DNA of 64,000 bases. It comes from Bradyrhizobium huanghuaihaiense. GTDB taxonomy: Bacteria; Pseudomonadota; Alphaproteobacteria; Rhizobiales; Xanthobacteraceae. Below the pieces are notes generated by a model. The model made no database searches. It was not told the origin of the DNA and worked only from the letters and a program-made list of their open reading frames with translations. Both the position numbers and the translations under genes were made by a program. The stretch covers positions 1 to 64,000 of the forward strand of contig NZ_VLLA01000011.1 of assembly GCF_007830635.1 (NCBI RefSeq). The letters are read 5' to 3'. Below, one piece after another: positions 39,330 through 48,671 of the stretch. Each line of letters begins with the position of its first letter. Position 1 is the first letter of the stretch.

Positions 39330-40922
39330 ATGGACTGGTCGCATTCAAAAATCCCGCCGATGCACCTCGAGGCGCGCTTCGGCGATCGGGTAGTGCCGGC
39401 GTTCTGTGACCGGCCGGCCAGTCTCTGGGCGATGATCGCGGACGCCTGCGCCCGCAATCCCGATGGTGAAGCGCTGATCGCAGGCAATGTCCGGCTGAGC
39501 TGGCGGCAGGCGGTGGAGCGGGCCGCGCAGATCGCCGCGGGTTTGCGCAAGCTCGGCCTGCAGCGCGGCGATCGTGTCGCGATCCTGCTCGGCAACCGCA
39601 TCGAATTTCCGCTGCTGCTGTTTGCCGCCGCGCATGAGGGCCTCGTCACGGTGCTGCTCAGCACGCGCCAGCAGAAGCCTGAGATCGCCTATGTGCTTGC
39701 CGATTGCGGCGCGAAGATCCTGATCTATGAAGCGGGGCTCGCCGAGCGGCTGCCCGAGGCGCCTGATGTCCCCGACGTCATCCACCGCATCGCTGTCGAT
39801 GACGATCCGCATCTGTCGCGCTTCGCGATGCTCGCAGACAATTCCCCGGCGCCTGCGCCCGTCGAGACGAGCGAGGAGGATACCGCGATGATCCTCTACA
39901 CCTCGGGCACGACAGGCAAGCCGAAGGGCGCGATGCTCGCCCATTGCAACATCGTGCATTCCTCGATGGTCTTCGTCTCCTGCCTGCAATTGACGCAAGC
40001 GGACCGTTCCATCGCGGCCGTGCCGCTCGGCCACGTCACCGGCGTCGTCGCCAACATCACCACCATGATCCGCTGCGCCGGCGCGCTGATCATCATGCCG
40101 GAATTCAAGGCCGCCGATTATCTCAAGCTCGCCGCGCGCGAGCGCGTCACCTACACCGTAATGGTGCCGGCGATGTACAATCTCTGCCTGCTGCAGCCCG
40201 ATTTCGACAGCTATGATCTGTCGAGCTGGCGTATCGGCGGCTTCGGCGGTGCGCCGATGCCGGTCGCCATCATAGAGAAGCTCAAGGCGACCATTCCCGG
40301 CCTCAAGCTGATGAACTGCTACGGCGCGACCGAGACGACGTCGCCCTCGACGATCATGCCGGGCGAATTGACGGCGAGGCATATCGACAGCGTCGGCCTG
40401 CCGTGTCCCGGCGCGCGCATTATTGCGATGGGAGCGGACTGGCGCGAGCTGCCTCCCGGCGAGATCGGCGAGCTCTGGATCCGGAGCGCCTCCGTCATCA
40501 AGGGCTACTGGAATAATCCGAAAGCCACCGCCGAAAGCTTCACGAGCGGTTTCTGGCACTCGGGCGATCTCGGCTCGGTCGATGCACAAGGCTTCGTCCG
40601 CGTGTTCGACCGGCAGAAGGACATGATCAATCGCGGCGGCCTGAAGATCTATTCGGCCGAGGTCGAATCCGTGCTGGCGGGCCACCCCGCGGTGATCGAG
40701 AGCGCGATCATCGCCAGGGCCTGCCCGGTGCTGGGTGAGCGCGTCCACGCTGTGGTGGTGACCCGCGCGCCTGTTGCCGACGCCGACTTGCGCGCCTGGT
40801 GCGCCGAGCGGCTGTCCGACTACAAGGTCCCCGAGACCATGGCGATCACATCGGAGCCGCTGCCGCGCAACGCCAATGGCAAGGTGCTGAAGCGGCAGCT
40901 GCGGGAGCGCCTCGGAACCTGA
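39330..40922 (+). CDS. AMP-dependent acyl-CoA synthetase/ligase
   Basis: 530 aa. Adenylate-forming enzyme: the P-loop 'YTSGTTGKPKG' is at 190-200, 'NCYGATETTSPS' follows near 330-341, 'GYWNNPKATAESF' and 'HSGDLGSVDAQGF' near 391-416, and the catalytic lysine K518 is in 'NANGKVLKRQLRE'. It activates a carboxylic acid to acyl-AMP and then to the CoA ester. Similar to medium-chain, aryl or crotonobetaine-type ligases; substrate not determinable. It stands alone between NnrU and the YfgM-der operon. Confidence 0.9.
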   Translation: MDWSHSKIPPMHLEARFGDRVVPAFCDRPASLWAMIADACARNPDGEALIAGNVRLSWRQAVERAAQIAAGLRKLGLQRGDRVAILLGNRIEFPLLLFAAAHEGLVTVLLSTRQQKPEIAYVLADCGAKILIYEAGLAERLPEAPDVPDVIHRIAVDDDPHLSRFAMLADNSPAPAPVETSEEDTAMILYTSGTTGKPKGAMLAHCNIVHSSMVFVSCLQLTQADRSIAAVPLGHVTGVVANITTMIRCAGALIIMPEFKAADYLKLAARERVTYTVMVPAMYNLCLLQPDFDSYDLSSWRIGGFGGAPMPVAIIEKLKATIPGLKLMNCYGATETTSPSTIMPGELTARHIDSVGLPCPGARIIAMGADWRELPPGEIGELWIRSASVIKGYWNNPKATAESFTSGFWHSGDLGSVDAQGFVRVFDRQKDMINRGGLKIYSAEVESVLAGHPAVIESAIIARACPVLGERVHAVVVTRAPVADADLRAWCAERLSDYKVPETMAITSEPLPRNANGKVLKRQLRERLGT

Positions 40923-41091
40923 GCGGGGGCAGGTCGCCTCCCGGGCTCCGCCGGGTGGTTAACGCCTTGATCGGGCTCGCTTTGCCTTGCCACCGCCATA
41001 TCGTTAGGGTACCTCGCCGCCACACGGGGGACGGGATTCCTGACGCGAACGCCTTGGCGCGCGTACCCGGACGGGCATGGGATTAGCATAA

Positions 41092-41745
41092 GTGTCTGAA
41101 TTATTTGACGAAGTCGACGAGGAAGTACGTCGCGAACAGCTCAAGAAGCTGTGGGACAAGTATTCGATCTACTTCATCGCCCTGATGGTGCTGGTCGTGG
41201 CCGCCGTCGGCGGCTGGCGCGGCTACCAATATCTGGAGGCCCAGAAGGCCGCCGAGGCCGGCGCCGCCTTCGAGAAAGCCGTCGAGCTGTCCGAGCAGGG
41301 CAAGCACGCCGAGGCCGAGACCGCCTTCACCGAGCTCGCCGCCAAGGCTCCCTTCGGCTATCGCACCCTGGCGCGGCTGCGCGCTGCGGCCGAGGCGGCA
41401 AGCCGTGATCCCAAGGCGGCCGCCAAGCTGTATGACGACATCGCCGCCGACCGTGGCGTGGGCGGCGAATGGCAGGATCTGGCCAGGATTCGCGCCGCCG
41501 GCCTTCTGGTCGACAGCGCCTCCTATGCCGACATCCAGCAGCGGCTGGAGGCCTCCGCCACCCCGAAATCGACGTTCCGCCACACCGCGCGCGAGATGCT
41601 GGCGCTGTCGGCCTGGCGCAACAACGACATGACTGCGGCCCGCAAATGGCTCGACACGATTGCCGAGGACGGCGAAACGCCACCCGGCCTGCGTTCTCGT
41701 GCCGAGGCGCTGGCGGCTCTGCTGCCGCCCGTCGCCAAAAGCTGA
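41092..41745 (+). CDS. YfgM-like TPR membrane protein
   Basis: 217 aa from a GTG at 41092. An N-terminal cytoplasmic stretch ('SELFDEVDEEVRREQLKKLW') leads to one membrane helix (about 26-42) and a periplasmic TPR domain. It corresponds to YfgM, which associates with the SecYEG translocon and the periplasmic chaperone network in E. coli. The order YfgM - lipoprotein - der here mirrors yfgM-bamB-der, with the middle gene replaced by an unrelated short lipoprotein. Confidence 0.88.
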   Translation: MSELFDEVDEEVRREQLKKLWDKYSIYFIALMVLVVAAVGGWRGYQYLEAQKAAEAGAAFEKAVELSEQGKHAEAETAFTELAAKAPFGYRTLARLRAAAEAASRDPKAAAKLYDDIAADRGVGGEWQDLARIRAAGLLVDSASYADIQQRLEASATPKSTFRHTAREMLALSAWRNNDMTAARKWLDTIAEDGETPPGLRSRAEALAALLPPVAKS

Positions 41746-41788
41746 CCAAGAGCTGACCGACGGGCTCTCTGACCTGACGAGATACGAT

Positions 41789-42343
41789 ATGCGCCGTACG
41801 CCACGCCTGATCGCAGCCGCCGTCCTGATCGCCTTCACGGGCGTCCTGGGCGGCTGCTCCAGCTTCGATCCAAGCGACATGCTCGACTTCCTCGACACCA
41901 AGAAGAAGCTGCCGGGCGATCGCAAGCCGGTCTTCCCCGAGGGCGTTCCGGGCCTCGAGCAGGGTGTCCCGAAGGAGATGTACAAGGGCGCGCAGCAGCA
42001 GCCGGATCCGAACGCGCCCGCGGTCGCCGCTCTGCCGACCGAGCCGCCGCCGCCCGAGCCGGCCAAACCGGCCAAGGGTGCCAAGGCGAAGAAGACCCAT
42101 CAGCCGGCCGCCGCTGCCGCCACACCGGCTGAGGCGCCTGCCGGCGAGGTCGATGGCGAGGTCCAGCCCGAGGCCGCGCCGCCCACCGCCGCGCCTCCGC
42201 CCAAGCAGAAGATCGTGCGCAAGCGCACCACCGCGCCGCCGCCGGATCAGCCGGTCCAGCAGGCGCAACCGACCCAGACCACACAGCAGCAATCGCAGGG
42301 TGCTTTCCCGGCCCCGATGCCGAGCGGCAGCTTCTCGCGCTAA
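41789..42343 (+). CDS. Pro/Ala-rich lipoprotein in the BamB position
   Basis: 184 aa from the ATG at 41789. A lipobox 'GVLGGCSS' puts the lipidated cysteine at C23. The rest is low-complexity, rich in Pro, Ala, Gln and Lys with 'PPPPEPAKPAKGAKAKKT' and poly-Gln stretches, and lacks any beta-propeller. The position between YfgM and der is that of BamB in many proteobacteria, but BamB has about 380 residues and eight WD-like repeats, so this is not BamB by sequence. Such linkers usually span the periplasm. Confidence 0.82.
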   Translation: MRRTPRLIAAAVLIAFTGVLGGCSSFDPSDMLDFLDTKKKLPGDRKPVFPEGVPGLEQGVPKEMYKGAQQQPDPNAPAVAALPTEPPPPEPAKPAKGAKAKKTHQPAAAAATPAEAPAGEVDGEVQPEAAPPTAAPPPKQKIVRKRTTAPPPDQPVQQAQPTQTTQQQSQGAFPAPMPSGSFSR

Positions 42344-42393
42344 TAATTCCACCTGCATTGACAGGCGCAGCCCCGGCAGCGCACGAATGACCG

Positions 42394-43776
42394 ATGTCCT
42401 TCACGATCGCCATCATCGGCCGGCCCAATGTCGGCAAATCGACGCTGTTCAACCGTCTGGTCGGGCAGAAGCTCGCGCTCGTCGATGACCTGCCGGGCGT
42501 CACCCGCGATCGCCGCGAGGGGGAGGCCAGGCTCGGCGATCTCGAATTCACCATCATCGACACCGCCGGCCTCGACGAGGGCGCCAGGGGCTCGCTCACC
42601 GCGCGCATGCAGGAGCAGACCGAGACTGCGATCGCGCAGGCCGACGCGCTGTTCTTCGTGATCGATGCCCGCATCGGCCTCACGCCCACCGATCGCGCCT
42701 TCGCCGATTTCGCCCGCAAGGCCAACAAGCCGGTGCTGCTGGTCGCCAACAAGAGCGAGGGCAAGCATGGCGACGCCGGCGCGATGGAATCCTTCGCGCT
42801 CGGCCTCGGCGATCCCATCCAGATCTCGGCCGAGCACGGCGAGGGCATGGGTGAGCTTTACGATGCGCTCGCCAAGCTCATGCCGGAGCCCATCGAGGAC
42901 GATGAGGTCGAGGACGACGAGCCGCTCTCCGAGGAGGAGGCAGCGACGCGTCCGATCCGGGTTGCCATCGTCGGCCGGCCCAATGCCGGCAAGTCGACGC
43001 TGATCAACCATCTGCTCGGCGAGGAGCGCCTGCTGACGAGCCCGGAGGCCGGCACCACGCGCGATTCCATCGCGGTCGAGATCAACTGGAAGGGCCGCGA
43101 TTTCCGCGTGTTTGACACCGCCGGCCTGCGCCGGCGCTCGCGCATCGAGGAGAAGCTGGAAAAGCTCTCGGTCGCCGACGCGCTGCGCGCGGTGCGCTTT
43201 GCCGAAGTCGTCGTGCTGATGATGGACACCCAGAACCGCTTCGAGGAGCAGGATCTGCGCATCGCCGATCTGATCGAGCGCGAGGGCCGCGCAATCGTGC
43301 TTGCCGCCAACAAATGGGACCTGATGGAGACCAAGGGCGGCGGCGCGATCTCGAACTTGCGCCGCGATGCCGATCACTGGCTGCCGCAGGTCAAGGGCGT
43401 GCCCATCGTCGCCGTCTCGGGCCTGATGGGCGAGGGCATCGATCGCCTGATGCAGGCGATCCAGGACGCCTACGCAATCTGGAACCGGCGCGTGCCGACC
43501 GCTGCGCTCAATCGCTGGTTCGAGCAGGCGATCCAGGCCAATCCGCCGCCGGCGGTGTCCGGCCGCAGGCTGAAGCTGAACTACATCACGCAGACCAAGG
43601 CGCGTCCGCCGAGCTTCGTGCTGTTCTGCTCGCGTGCCGATGCGGTGCCACAATCCTACCTGCGCTACCTCACCAATTCGATGCGCGAGACCTTCGAGCT
43701 GCCGGGCACGCCGGTGCGCATCACCCTGCGCGAGAAGGCCAATCCCTTCGCGCACAAGCGCAAGCGGCCGTCATGA
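42394..43776 (+). CDS. der: Ribosome biogenesis GTPase Der (EngA)
   Basis: 460 aa with two tandem GTPase domains: P-loops 'GRPNVGKST' at 9-17 and 'GRPNAGKST' at 194-202, each with G3 'DTAG' and G4 'NKSE'/'NKWD' motifs, then a C-terminal KH-like domain (about 370-450). Der is needed for 50S subunit assembly. Its stop overlaps the MFS start by four bases (ATGA). Confidence 0.96.
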   Translation: MSFTIAIIGRPNVGKSTLFNRLVGQKLALVDDLPGVTRDRREGEARLGDLEFTIIDTAGLDEGARGSLTARMQEQTETAIAQADALFFVIDARIGLTPTDRAFADFARKANKPVLLVANKSEGKHGDAGAMESFALGLGDPIQISAEHGEGMGELYDALAKLMPEPIEDDEVEDDEPLSEEEAATRPIRVAIVGRPNAGKSTLINHLLGEERLLTSPEAGTTRDSIAVEINWKGRDFRVFDTAGLRRRSRIEEKLEKLSVADALRAVRFAEVVVLMMDTQNRFEEQDLRIADLIEREGRAIVLAANKWDLMETKGGGAISNLRRDADHWLPQVKGVPIVAVSGLMGEGIDRLMQAIQDAYAIWNRRVPTAALNRWFEQAIQANPPPAVSGRRLKLNYITQTKARPPSFVLFCSRADAVPQSYLRYLTNSMRETFELPGTPVRITLREKANPFAHKRKRPS

Positions 43777-45029
43777 GCGACGGGCCGGGAGAGGCGACAG
43801 CGTCAGCCGCTGCGCCGGTCCGGCGCGGCGCGGTCGCCTTCATCTTCGTGACCATCCTGCTCGACATGCTCGCGATCGGCGTGATCATGCCGATCCTGCC
43901 AAAGCTGGTCGAGAGCTTCGTCGGCAACGACACGGCGCATGCGGCGCGCATTTTCGGACTGTTCGGCACCGCCTGGGCGCTGATGCAGTTCGTGTTCTCG
44001 CCGATGCTTGGCGCGCTGTCGGATCGCTTCGGACGGCGGCCGGTGGTGCTGCTGTCGAATTTCGGGCTCGCCGCCGACTATGTGCTGATGGCGCTCGCGC
44101 CGTCGCTGACGTGGCTGTTCATCGGCCGCCTGATCTCCGGCGTCACTTCGGCGAGCATCTCGACCGCCTTCGCCTACATCTCGGACATCACGCCGCCGGA
44201 ACAGCGGGCGGCGGTGTTCGGCAGGATCGGCGCGGCGTTCGGTGCAGGATTCATCCTGGGTCCGGCGCTCGGCGGTCTGCTCGGCGACATCGATCCGCGG
44301 CTGCCGTTCTGGGCCGCGGCGGCCTTGAGCTTTGCCAATGCGCTCTATGGGCTCTTCGTCCTGCCGGAATCGCTGGCGCCCGAGAAGCGTGCGCCGTTCC
44401 GCTGGACCAGCGCCAATCCGGTCGGGGCACTGCGTCTGCTGCGATCCAACGCGGCATTGGCCGGGCTGTCGATCGTCAATTTCATCGCGCAGGTCGCGCA
44501 TGTGGTGCTGCCGTCGACCTTCGTGCTCTATGCGACCTATCGCTACGGTTGGGATTCCAAGACCGTGGGCCTGACGCTGGCCATGGTCGGCATCTGCACC
44601 ATGGTGGCGCAGGGGCTCGCGATCGGCCCGATCGTGCGCCTGCTGGGCGAGCGGAACGCAATGCTGATGGGCTTGTGCTGTGGCGCGATCGGCTTCGTGA
44701 TCCTGGGCGCTGCGCCGACCGGACCGCTGTCCTGGCTCGGCATTCCCGTGCTGTCGCTGTGGGGCATCTCGGGTGCGGCCATGCAGTCGCTGATGACGCG
44801 GCTGGTCGCGCCCGATCAGCAGGGCCAGCTGCAGGGCGCGACCGCGAGCGTGCAGAGCGTGTCGCAGCTCGTCGGCCCGTTCCTGTTCACGCTGACGTTT
44901 TCGTTCTTCATCGGCACCAGTGCGCCGCTGCACCTGCCCGGCGCGCCGTTCCTGCTCGCGGCGGTGCTGATGGTGATATGCGTCGCGATCGCGGTGCGGG
45001 CGCTGGCTGCAACGAAGACGGTCTCGTAG
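43773..45029 (+). CDS. MFS drug-efflux transporter, TetA/DHA1 type
   Basis: 418 aa, about twelve helices. 'LLDMLAIGVIMPILPKLVES' in helix 1 and the motif A loop 'GALSDRFGRRPVVLLSN' (about 78-94) place it with the TetA-like DHA1 exporters. Motif C 'GAAFGAGFILGPALGGLLG' is in helix 5. It overlaps der, which is unusual and may simply reflect compact packing. The stop codon lies inside the type 5 palindrome. Confidence 0.9.
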   Translation: MSDGPGEATASAAAPVRRGAVAFIFVTILLDMLAIGVIMPILPKLVESFVGNDTAHAARIFGLFGTAWALMQFVFSPMLGALSDRFGRRPVVLLSNFGLAADYVLMALAPSLTWLFIGRLISGVTSASISTAFAYISDITPPEQRAAVFGRIGAAFGAGFILGPALGGLLGDIDPRLPFWAAAALSFANALYGLFVLPESLAPEKRAPFRWTSANPVGALRLLRSNAALAGLSIVNFIAQVAHVVLPSTFVLYATYRYGWDSKTVGLTLAMVGICTMVAQGLAIGPIVRLLGERNAMLMGLCCGAIGFVILGAAPTGPLSWLGIPVLSLWGISGAAMQSLMTRLVAPDQQGQLQGATASVQSVSQLVGPFLFTLTFSFFIGTSAPLHLPGAPFLLAAVLMVICVAIAVRALAATKTVS

Positions 45030-45165
45030 GGTGGGTTAGCCTCGCGGGTCGCGCGAAGCGCAAACCGCGAGGCGTAACCCACCTCTTTCATTTCCGCAGA
45101 GGCAGAAGTGGTGGGTTACGCCAGCGGACTGCGCTTCGCGCAGCCGCGTGCTAACCCACCCTACG
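45025..45165. repeat. Palindromic intergenic repeat (type 5), bidirectional terminator candidate
   Basis: CGTAGGGTGGGTTAGC (45025) pairs with GCTAACCCACCCTACG (to 45165), and an inner CGCGAGGCGTAACCCACC with GTGGGTTACGCCAGCGG. It contains the MFS stop codon and ends six bases before the stop of the convergent binding-protein gene, so it could end both transcripts. TA(A)CCCACCCTAC arms are typical of Bradyrhizobium. Confidence 0.82.
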
Positions 45166-45170
45166 ACTTC

Positions 45171-46394
45171 CTATTTCTTCACCAGCGGACAATCGCTCGC
45201 CTCGAGCGGCTTGGCCGCGTCTTCCGGCGCGATGGTGGCGACCAGCTTGTAATAGTCCCACGGGCCCTTCGACTCCTCCGGCTTCTTCACCTCGAACAGA
45301 TAGGCCGGGATGAGGCGGCGGCCGTCGGCGCGCAGCGGGCCCTTGCCGAACAGCGGATCGTCGGTCGGCAGCTCCTTCATCTTGGCGACGACCTTGGCGC
45401 CGTCATGCGGGTTGGCTCCGAGCGCATCCATCGCCTTCAGGTAATGCAGGATGCCGGCGTACAGCCCCGCGACCGTCATCGACGGCATCGAGCCCTTGGG
45501 TGAAACCTTCTGGAAGCGCTTCGACCATTCGCGGGTCTGGTCGTTGAGGTCCCAGTAGAAGGACTCGGTGAAGGTCAGGCCCTGTGCGGTCTTCAGGCCC
45601 AGTGAGTGCACGTCGTTGATGAACAGCAGCAGCGCGGCAAGCTTCTGACCGCCGGAGACGATGCCGAATTCGGCGGCCTGCTTGATCGCGTTGGTGGTGT
45701 CGCCGCCTGCGTTGGCGAGGCCGATGATCTTCGCCTTCGAGGACTGCGCCTGCAGCAGGAAGGACGAAAAATCGGAGCTGTTGAGCGGGTGCTTGACGCC
45801 GCCGAGCACCTTGCCGCCATTGGCGGTGACGACGGCGCTGGTGTCGCGCTCGAGCGCATGGCCGAAGGCGTAGTCTGCGGTCAGGAAGAACCAGCTGTCG
45901 CCGCCGGCCTTGGTCAGCGCCTTGCCGGTGCCGTTGGCGAGCATGTAGGTGTCGTAGGTGTAGGAGACGGTGTTCGGCGTGCAGGCCTTGCCGGTGAGGT
46001 CAGCGGTGGCCGCGCCCGAATTGAGCAGCACCGAGTTCTTTTCCTTGACGAGGTTGTTCACCGCGAGCGCCACGCCCGAGCTCGGCGTGTCCGAGATGAC
46101 GTCAACCTTGTCGTTGTCGATCCATTGCCGGGCGATGTTGACGCCGATATCGGGCTTGTTCTGGTGATCGCCGGAGAGGACCTCGATGGTCCAGCCCTTG
46201 GCCTTCAGGCCGGAATCCTCGACCGCCATTTTCACGGCGGCGACCGAGTTCGGGCCGCCGATGTCGGCATACAGGCTCGACATGTCGTTGAGCACGCCGA
46301 TCTTGACGGTCTTGTCCTGCGCGTAGGCGGATGTTGCAAAACCGAAGGTGGCGCATGCCAAAAGAGCCGCAGTGCGGTGCGCGAATGTCGTCAT
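45171..46394 (-). CDS. Orphan LIV-type periplasmic substrate-binding protein
   Basis: 407 aa with a signal peptide (about 1-25, 'LLACATFGFATSAYA'). From 'KTVKIGVLNDMSSLY' on it matches the binding protein at 30621-31838 almost throughout, including identical runs such as 'NSSDFSSFLLQAQ' and 'GGDSWFFLTADYAFG'. No permease or ATPase gene accompanies it, so it probably docks onto the LIV permease upstream or onto another LIV system. A GGAGGAGACC lies before its ATG. Confidence 0.9.
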   Translation of the reverse strand: MTTFAHRTAALLACATFGFATSAYAQDKTVKIGVLNDMSSLYADIGGPNSVAAVKMAVEDSGLKAKGWTIEVLSGDHQNKPDIGVNIARQWIDNDKVDVISDTPSSGVALAVNNLVKEKNSVLLNSGAATADLTGKACTPNTVSYTYDTYMLANGTGKALTKAGGDSWFFLTADYAFGHALERDTSAVVTANGGKVLGGVKHPLNSSDFSSFLLQAQSSKAKIIGLANAGGDTTNAIKQAAEFGIVSGGQKLAALLLFINDVHSLGLKTAQGLTFTESFYWDLNDQTREWSKRFQKVSPKGSMPSMTVAGLYAGILHYLKAMDALGANPHDGAKVVAKMKELPTDDPLFGKGPLRADGRRLIPAYLFEVKKPEESKGPWDYYKLVATIAPEDAAKPLEASDCPLVKK

Positions 46395-46500
46395 GAAAGG
46401 TCTCCTCCACTGTCAAATATGCGGACGGCTCTCTTGCGGAGCCTTGTTCCTGTCGATGGCTCTACCGTGTCCCGCAGGTCCCGGCAATGCGCCTAAATGC

Positions 46501-46527
46501 GGATGACGCTGCGTCGTAGCGTCATCC
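46501..46527 (-). terminator. Hairpin after the NHL-propeller gene
   Basis: GGATGACGCT-N7-AGCGTCATCC is a perfect 10 bp stem, 35 bases beyond the stop of the minus-strand gene at 46562. On the minus strand it is followed by GCATTTAGG, so the U-run is weak. Probably a transcription end or mRNA-stabilising hairpin. Confidence 0.5.
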
Positions 46528-46561
46528 GTCGGTTAACTTTTGGGCAAAATGCGTTGAGACG

Positions 46562-47710
46562 CTATTTGAGCGCATCCGAGGTCAGCTTGAATTTCTGGAT
46601 GCGCTTTCCGGTATCGACCTCGGCGGTATAGACGTTACCCTTGGCATCGATCGCCATGGCGTGCACCCAATGGAACTGACCGGCGTTGCGGCCGCTGTGC
46701 CCGAAGCTGCCGACCACGCTGCCGTCATCGCGCTTGATGACCCTGATCTCGTTGTTCTCGCCGTCGGCGCTGAGCAAATAGGTCTGCTTCGGATCGGGCC
46801 AGATCGCGATGTCCCACACCGCGCCGTTGCCGAGCGTGTTCTTCTCGAAGAAGAACTCCTTCACGAAGGTGCCGTCCTTTTTGAACACCTGGATACGGTT
46901 GTTTATGCGGTCGCAGACATAGAGGAGGCCGTCATTGGCGAGCTTCACGCAATGGACCGGATTGCCGAACTGCTGGGCAACCGGCGCCTTGGGGTCGTAA
47001 GGACCCTGCTTGTCGTCGCTGGGCTTGTTGCCGTAGGCGCCCCAGTGCCGCTTGTAGGCGAGCGTCGTCGCGTCGAACACGATGACGCGGCGGTTGCCGT
47101 AGCCGTCGGCGACGTAGATTTCGTTCGCCTCCTTGTCGATCGCGGTCTCCGCGGGCTTGCCGAGCTGCGTCGTGTCGTTGCTGCCGAGGCTCGGCGCGAT
47201 CTTGCCGATCTGGGCGACGAACTTGCCGTCGAGCGTGAACTTCAAAATGGCGTTGTCATTGTCGGCATTGCCGCCGATCCAGACGAAGCCGCGCTCGTCG
47301 ACCTCGATGCCGTGCTCGCGGCCGACCCATTCGTAGCCTTCGCCCGGGCCGCCCCATGAGCGCAGCAAATTGCCGTCGCTGTCGAATTCGAGCACGGGCG
47401 GCGCCGACACGCAGCATTTCGAGCGCGGCGGGTTGAGGCTCGCGCCTTTCTCGTCATCGGTCAGCGAGCGCGGCCGATGGATCACCCAGATGTGGCCCTG
47501 CCAGTCGACGGTGATGCCGCCGACCTGGCCGAGGATCCAGTTGTTCGGCAGTTGCTTTGGCCAGGAGGCGTCGACCGCGAAAGTCGGGACGTCACCCGCA
47601 GTCGCCGTGCCCGGAAGCACAAATGCGATGGCCGCGATCAGGATGGAAAAGGCGTGAGAGATATATGCGAGCGCACGCGCAGAGCCTGCGCGATCATGCC
47701 ATGGCGCCAT
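46562..47710 (-). CDS. Secreted NHL/six-bladed beta-propeller protein
   Basis: 382 aa from the ATG at 47710, which has GGGAGG upstream; the longer frame to 47767 is not supported. A signal peptide covers about 1-40 ('FSILIAAIAFVLPGTATAG'). Repeats such as 'GQVGGITVDWQGHIWVIHRP', 'GREHGIEVDERGFVWIGG' and 'GQFHWVHAMAIDAKGNVYTA' are NHL-type blades. The family includes peptidyl-alpha-hydroxyglycine lyase-like and SMP-30-like proteins in the periplasm; no catalytic assignment is possible here. Confidence 0.82.
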   Translation of the reverse strand: MAPWHDRAGSARALAYISHAFSILIAAIAFVLPGTATAGDVPTFAVDASWPKQLPNNWILGQVGGITVDWQGHIWVIHRPRSLTDDEKGASLNPPRSKCCVSAPPVLEFDSDGNLLRSWGGPGEGYEWVGREHGIEVDERGFVWIGGNADNDNAILKFTLDGKFVAQIGKIAPSLGSNDTTQLGKPAETAIDKEANEIYVADGYGNRRVIVFDATTLAYKRHWGAYGNKPSDDKQGPYDPKAPVAQQFGNPVHCVKLANDGLLYVCDRINNRIQVFKKDGTFVKEFFFEKNTLGNGAVWDIAIWPDPKQTYLLSADGENNEIRVIKRDDGSVVGSFGHSGRNAGQFHWVHAMAIDAKGNVYTAEVDTGKRIQKFKLTSDALK

Positions 47711-47790
47711 GGCAACCTCCCTTTTTGTTGGCTTGCGGCTTGCTGCCGCCTGAGCGCGGGCAGTCAATCGCGGGGAGGTGCCCTAGTCAA

Positions 47791-48531
47791 TCAGGCCGGC
47801 GAGCGGAAGCTCATCAGGCTGCGGGTCTTGTAGTCGTAGAACTTGCCGGTCTCGGTCCAGTCGGGCGCGCACAGCGGCACGATGAACTCGGCGACCTGCT
47901 CGGGCGTATCCAGTGTCGCCGGGTCTTCGCCCGGCATCAGCGTGGCGCGCATGCGGGTGCGGATCGGTCCCGGGTTGAACAGAGTGACGCGCAGCTTGGT
48001 ATTTGCCGTCTCCTGCGCCCAGGCGCGCGCCAGCGTTTCCAGCGCGGCCTTGGAGGCGGCGTAGGGGCTGACATAGGCGGTCGCCTTGTTGGCGGCGCCC
48101 GAGGTGATGAACACGGCGCGGCCGGCGTCGGACTGCTTGAGCAGCGGCTCCATGCAGCGGATCAGTTGGAAGTTCGCGGAGACGTTGACGGCCATCACGT
48201 CGTTGAAGGCCTTCAGCTCGACATGACCGATCGGCGAGGAGGGGCCGAGCACGCCGGCATTGCCGACGAGGATGTCGAGCTTGCCGTAGCGCTCGTGCAG
48301 GCCGGCGCCCAGCCGCGCGATGCCGTCGGAATCGGTGAGATTGAGCGGCACCAGGGTGGCGCTGCCGCCCTCTTTGCGGATCTCGTCGTCGAGCTCTTCC
48401 AGCCCGCCCTGCGTCCGCGCCGTCGCCACGATATGCGCGCCGGCTTTGGCCAGCGCCTTGGCGGTGGCGAAACCGATGCCGCGCGAGGCGCCGGTGACGA
48501 GAGCTATGCGATCGGCGAGGGGCTTTGTCAT
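47791..48531 (-). CDS. SDR-family oxidoreductase
   Basis: 246 aa classical short-chain dehydrogenase with 'VTGASRGIG' at 12-20, 'NAG' at 91-93 and the catalytic S144, Y157 and K161. 'ATARTQGGLEELDDEI' after strand 2 is typical of the subgroup. In Rhizobiales this gene conservatively follows purF; its substrate is unknown. A palindromic repeat separates it from purF, so it may have its own promoter. Confidence 0.88.
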   Translation of the reverse strand: MTKPLADRIALVTGASRGIGFATAKALAKAGAHIVATARTQGGLEELDDEIRKEGGSATLVPLNLTDSDGIARLGAGLHERYGKLDILVGNAGVLGPSSPIGHVELKAFNDVMAVNVSANFQLIRCMEPLLKQSDAGRAVFITSGAANKATAYVSPYAASKAALETLARAWAQETANTKLRVTLFNPGPIRTRMRATLMPGEDPATLDTPEQVAEFIVPLCAPDWTETGKFYDYKTRSLMSFRSPA

Positions 48532-48578
48532 GGCGGGGTTTTACAGGCGTGGACGGCCGGGACAAGCCCCCCGCGACA

Positions 48579-48663
48579 CCGTCATTCCGGGGCGATGCGA
48601 AGCATCGAACCCGGAATCTCGAGATCCCGGGTTCGGTCCTTACGGACCGCCCCGGGATGACGG
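48579..48663. repeat. Palindromic intergenic repeat (type 6)
   Basis: CCGTCATTCCGGGGCG (48579) pairs with CGCCCCGGGATGACGG (to 48663), with a second inner stem CCCGGAATCTCGAGATCCCGGG. It lies between the purF stop and the SDR start, both on the minus strand. Confidence 0.8.
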
Positions 48664-48671
48664 CTGTGCCG

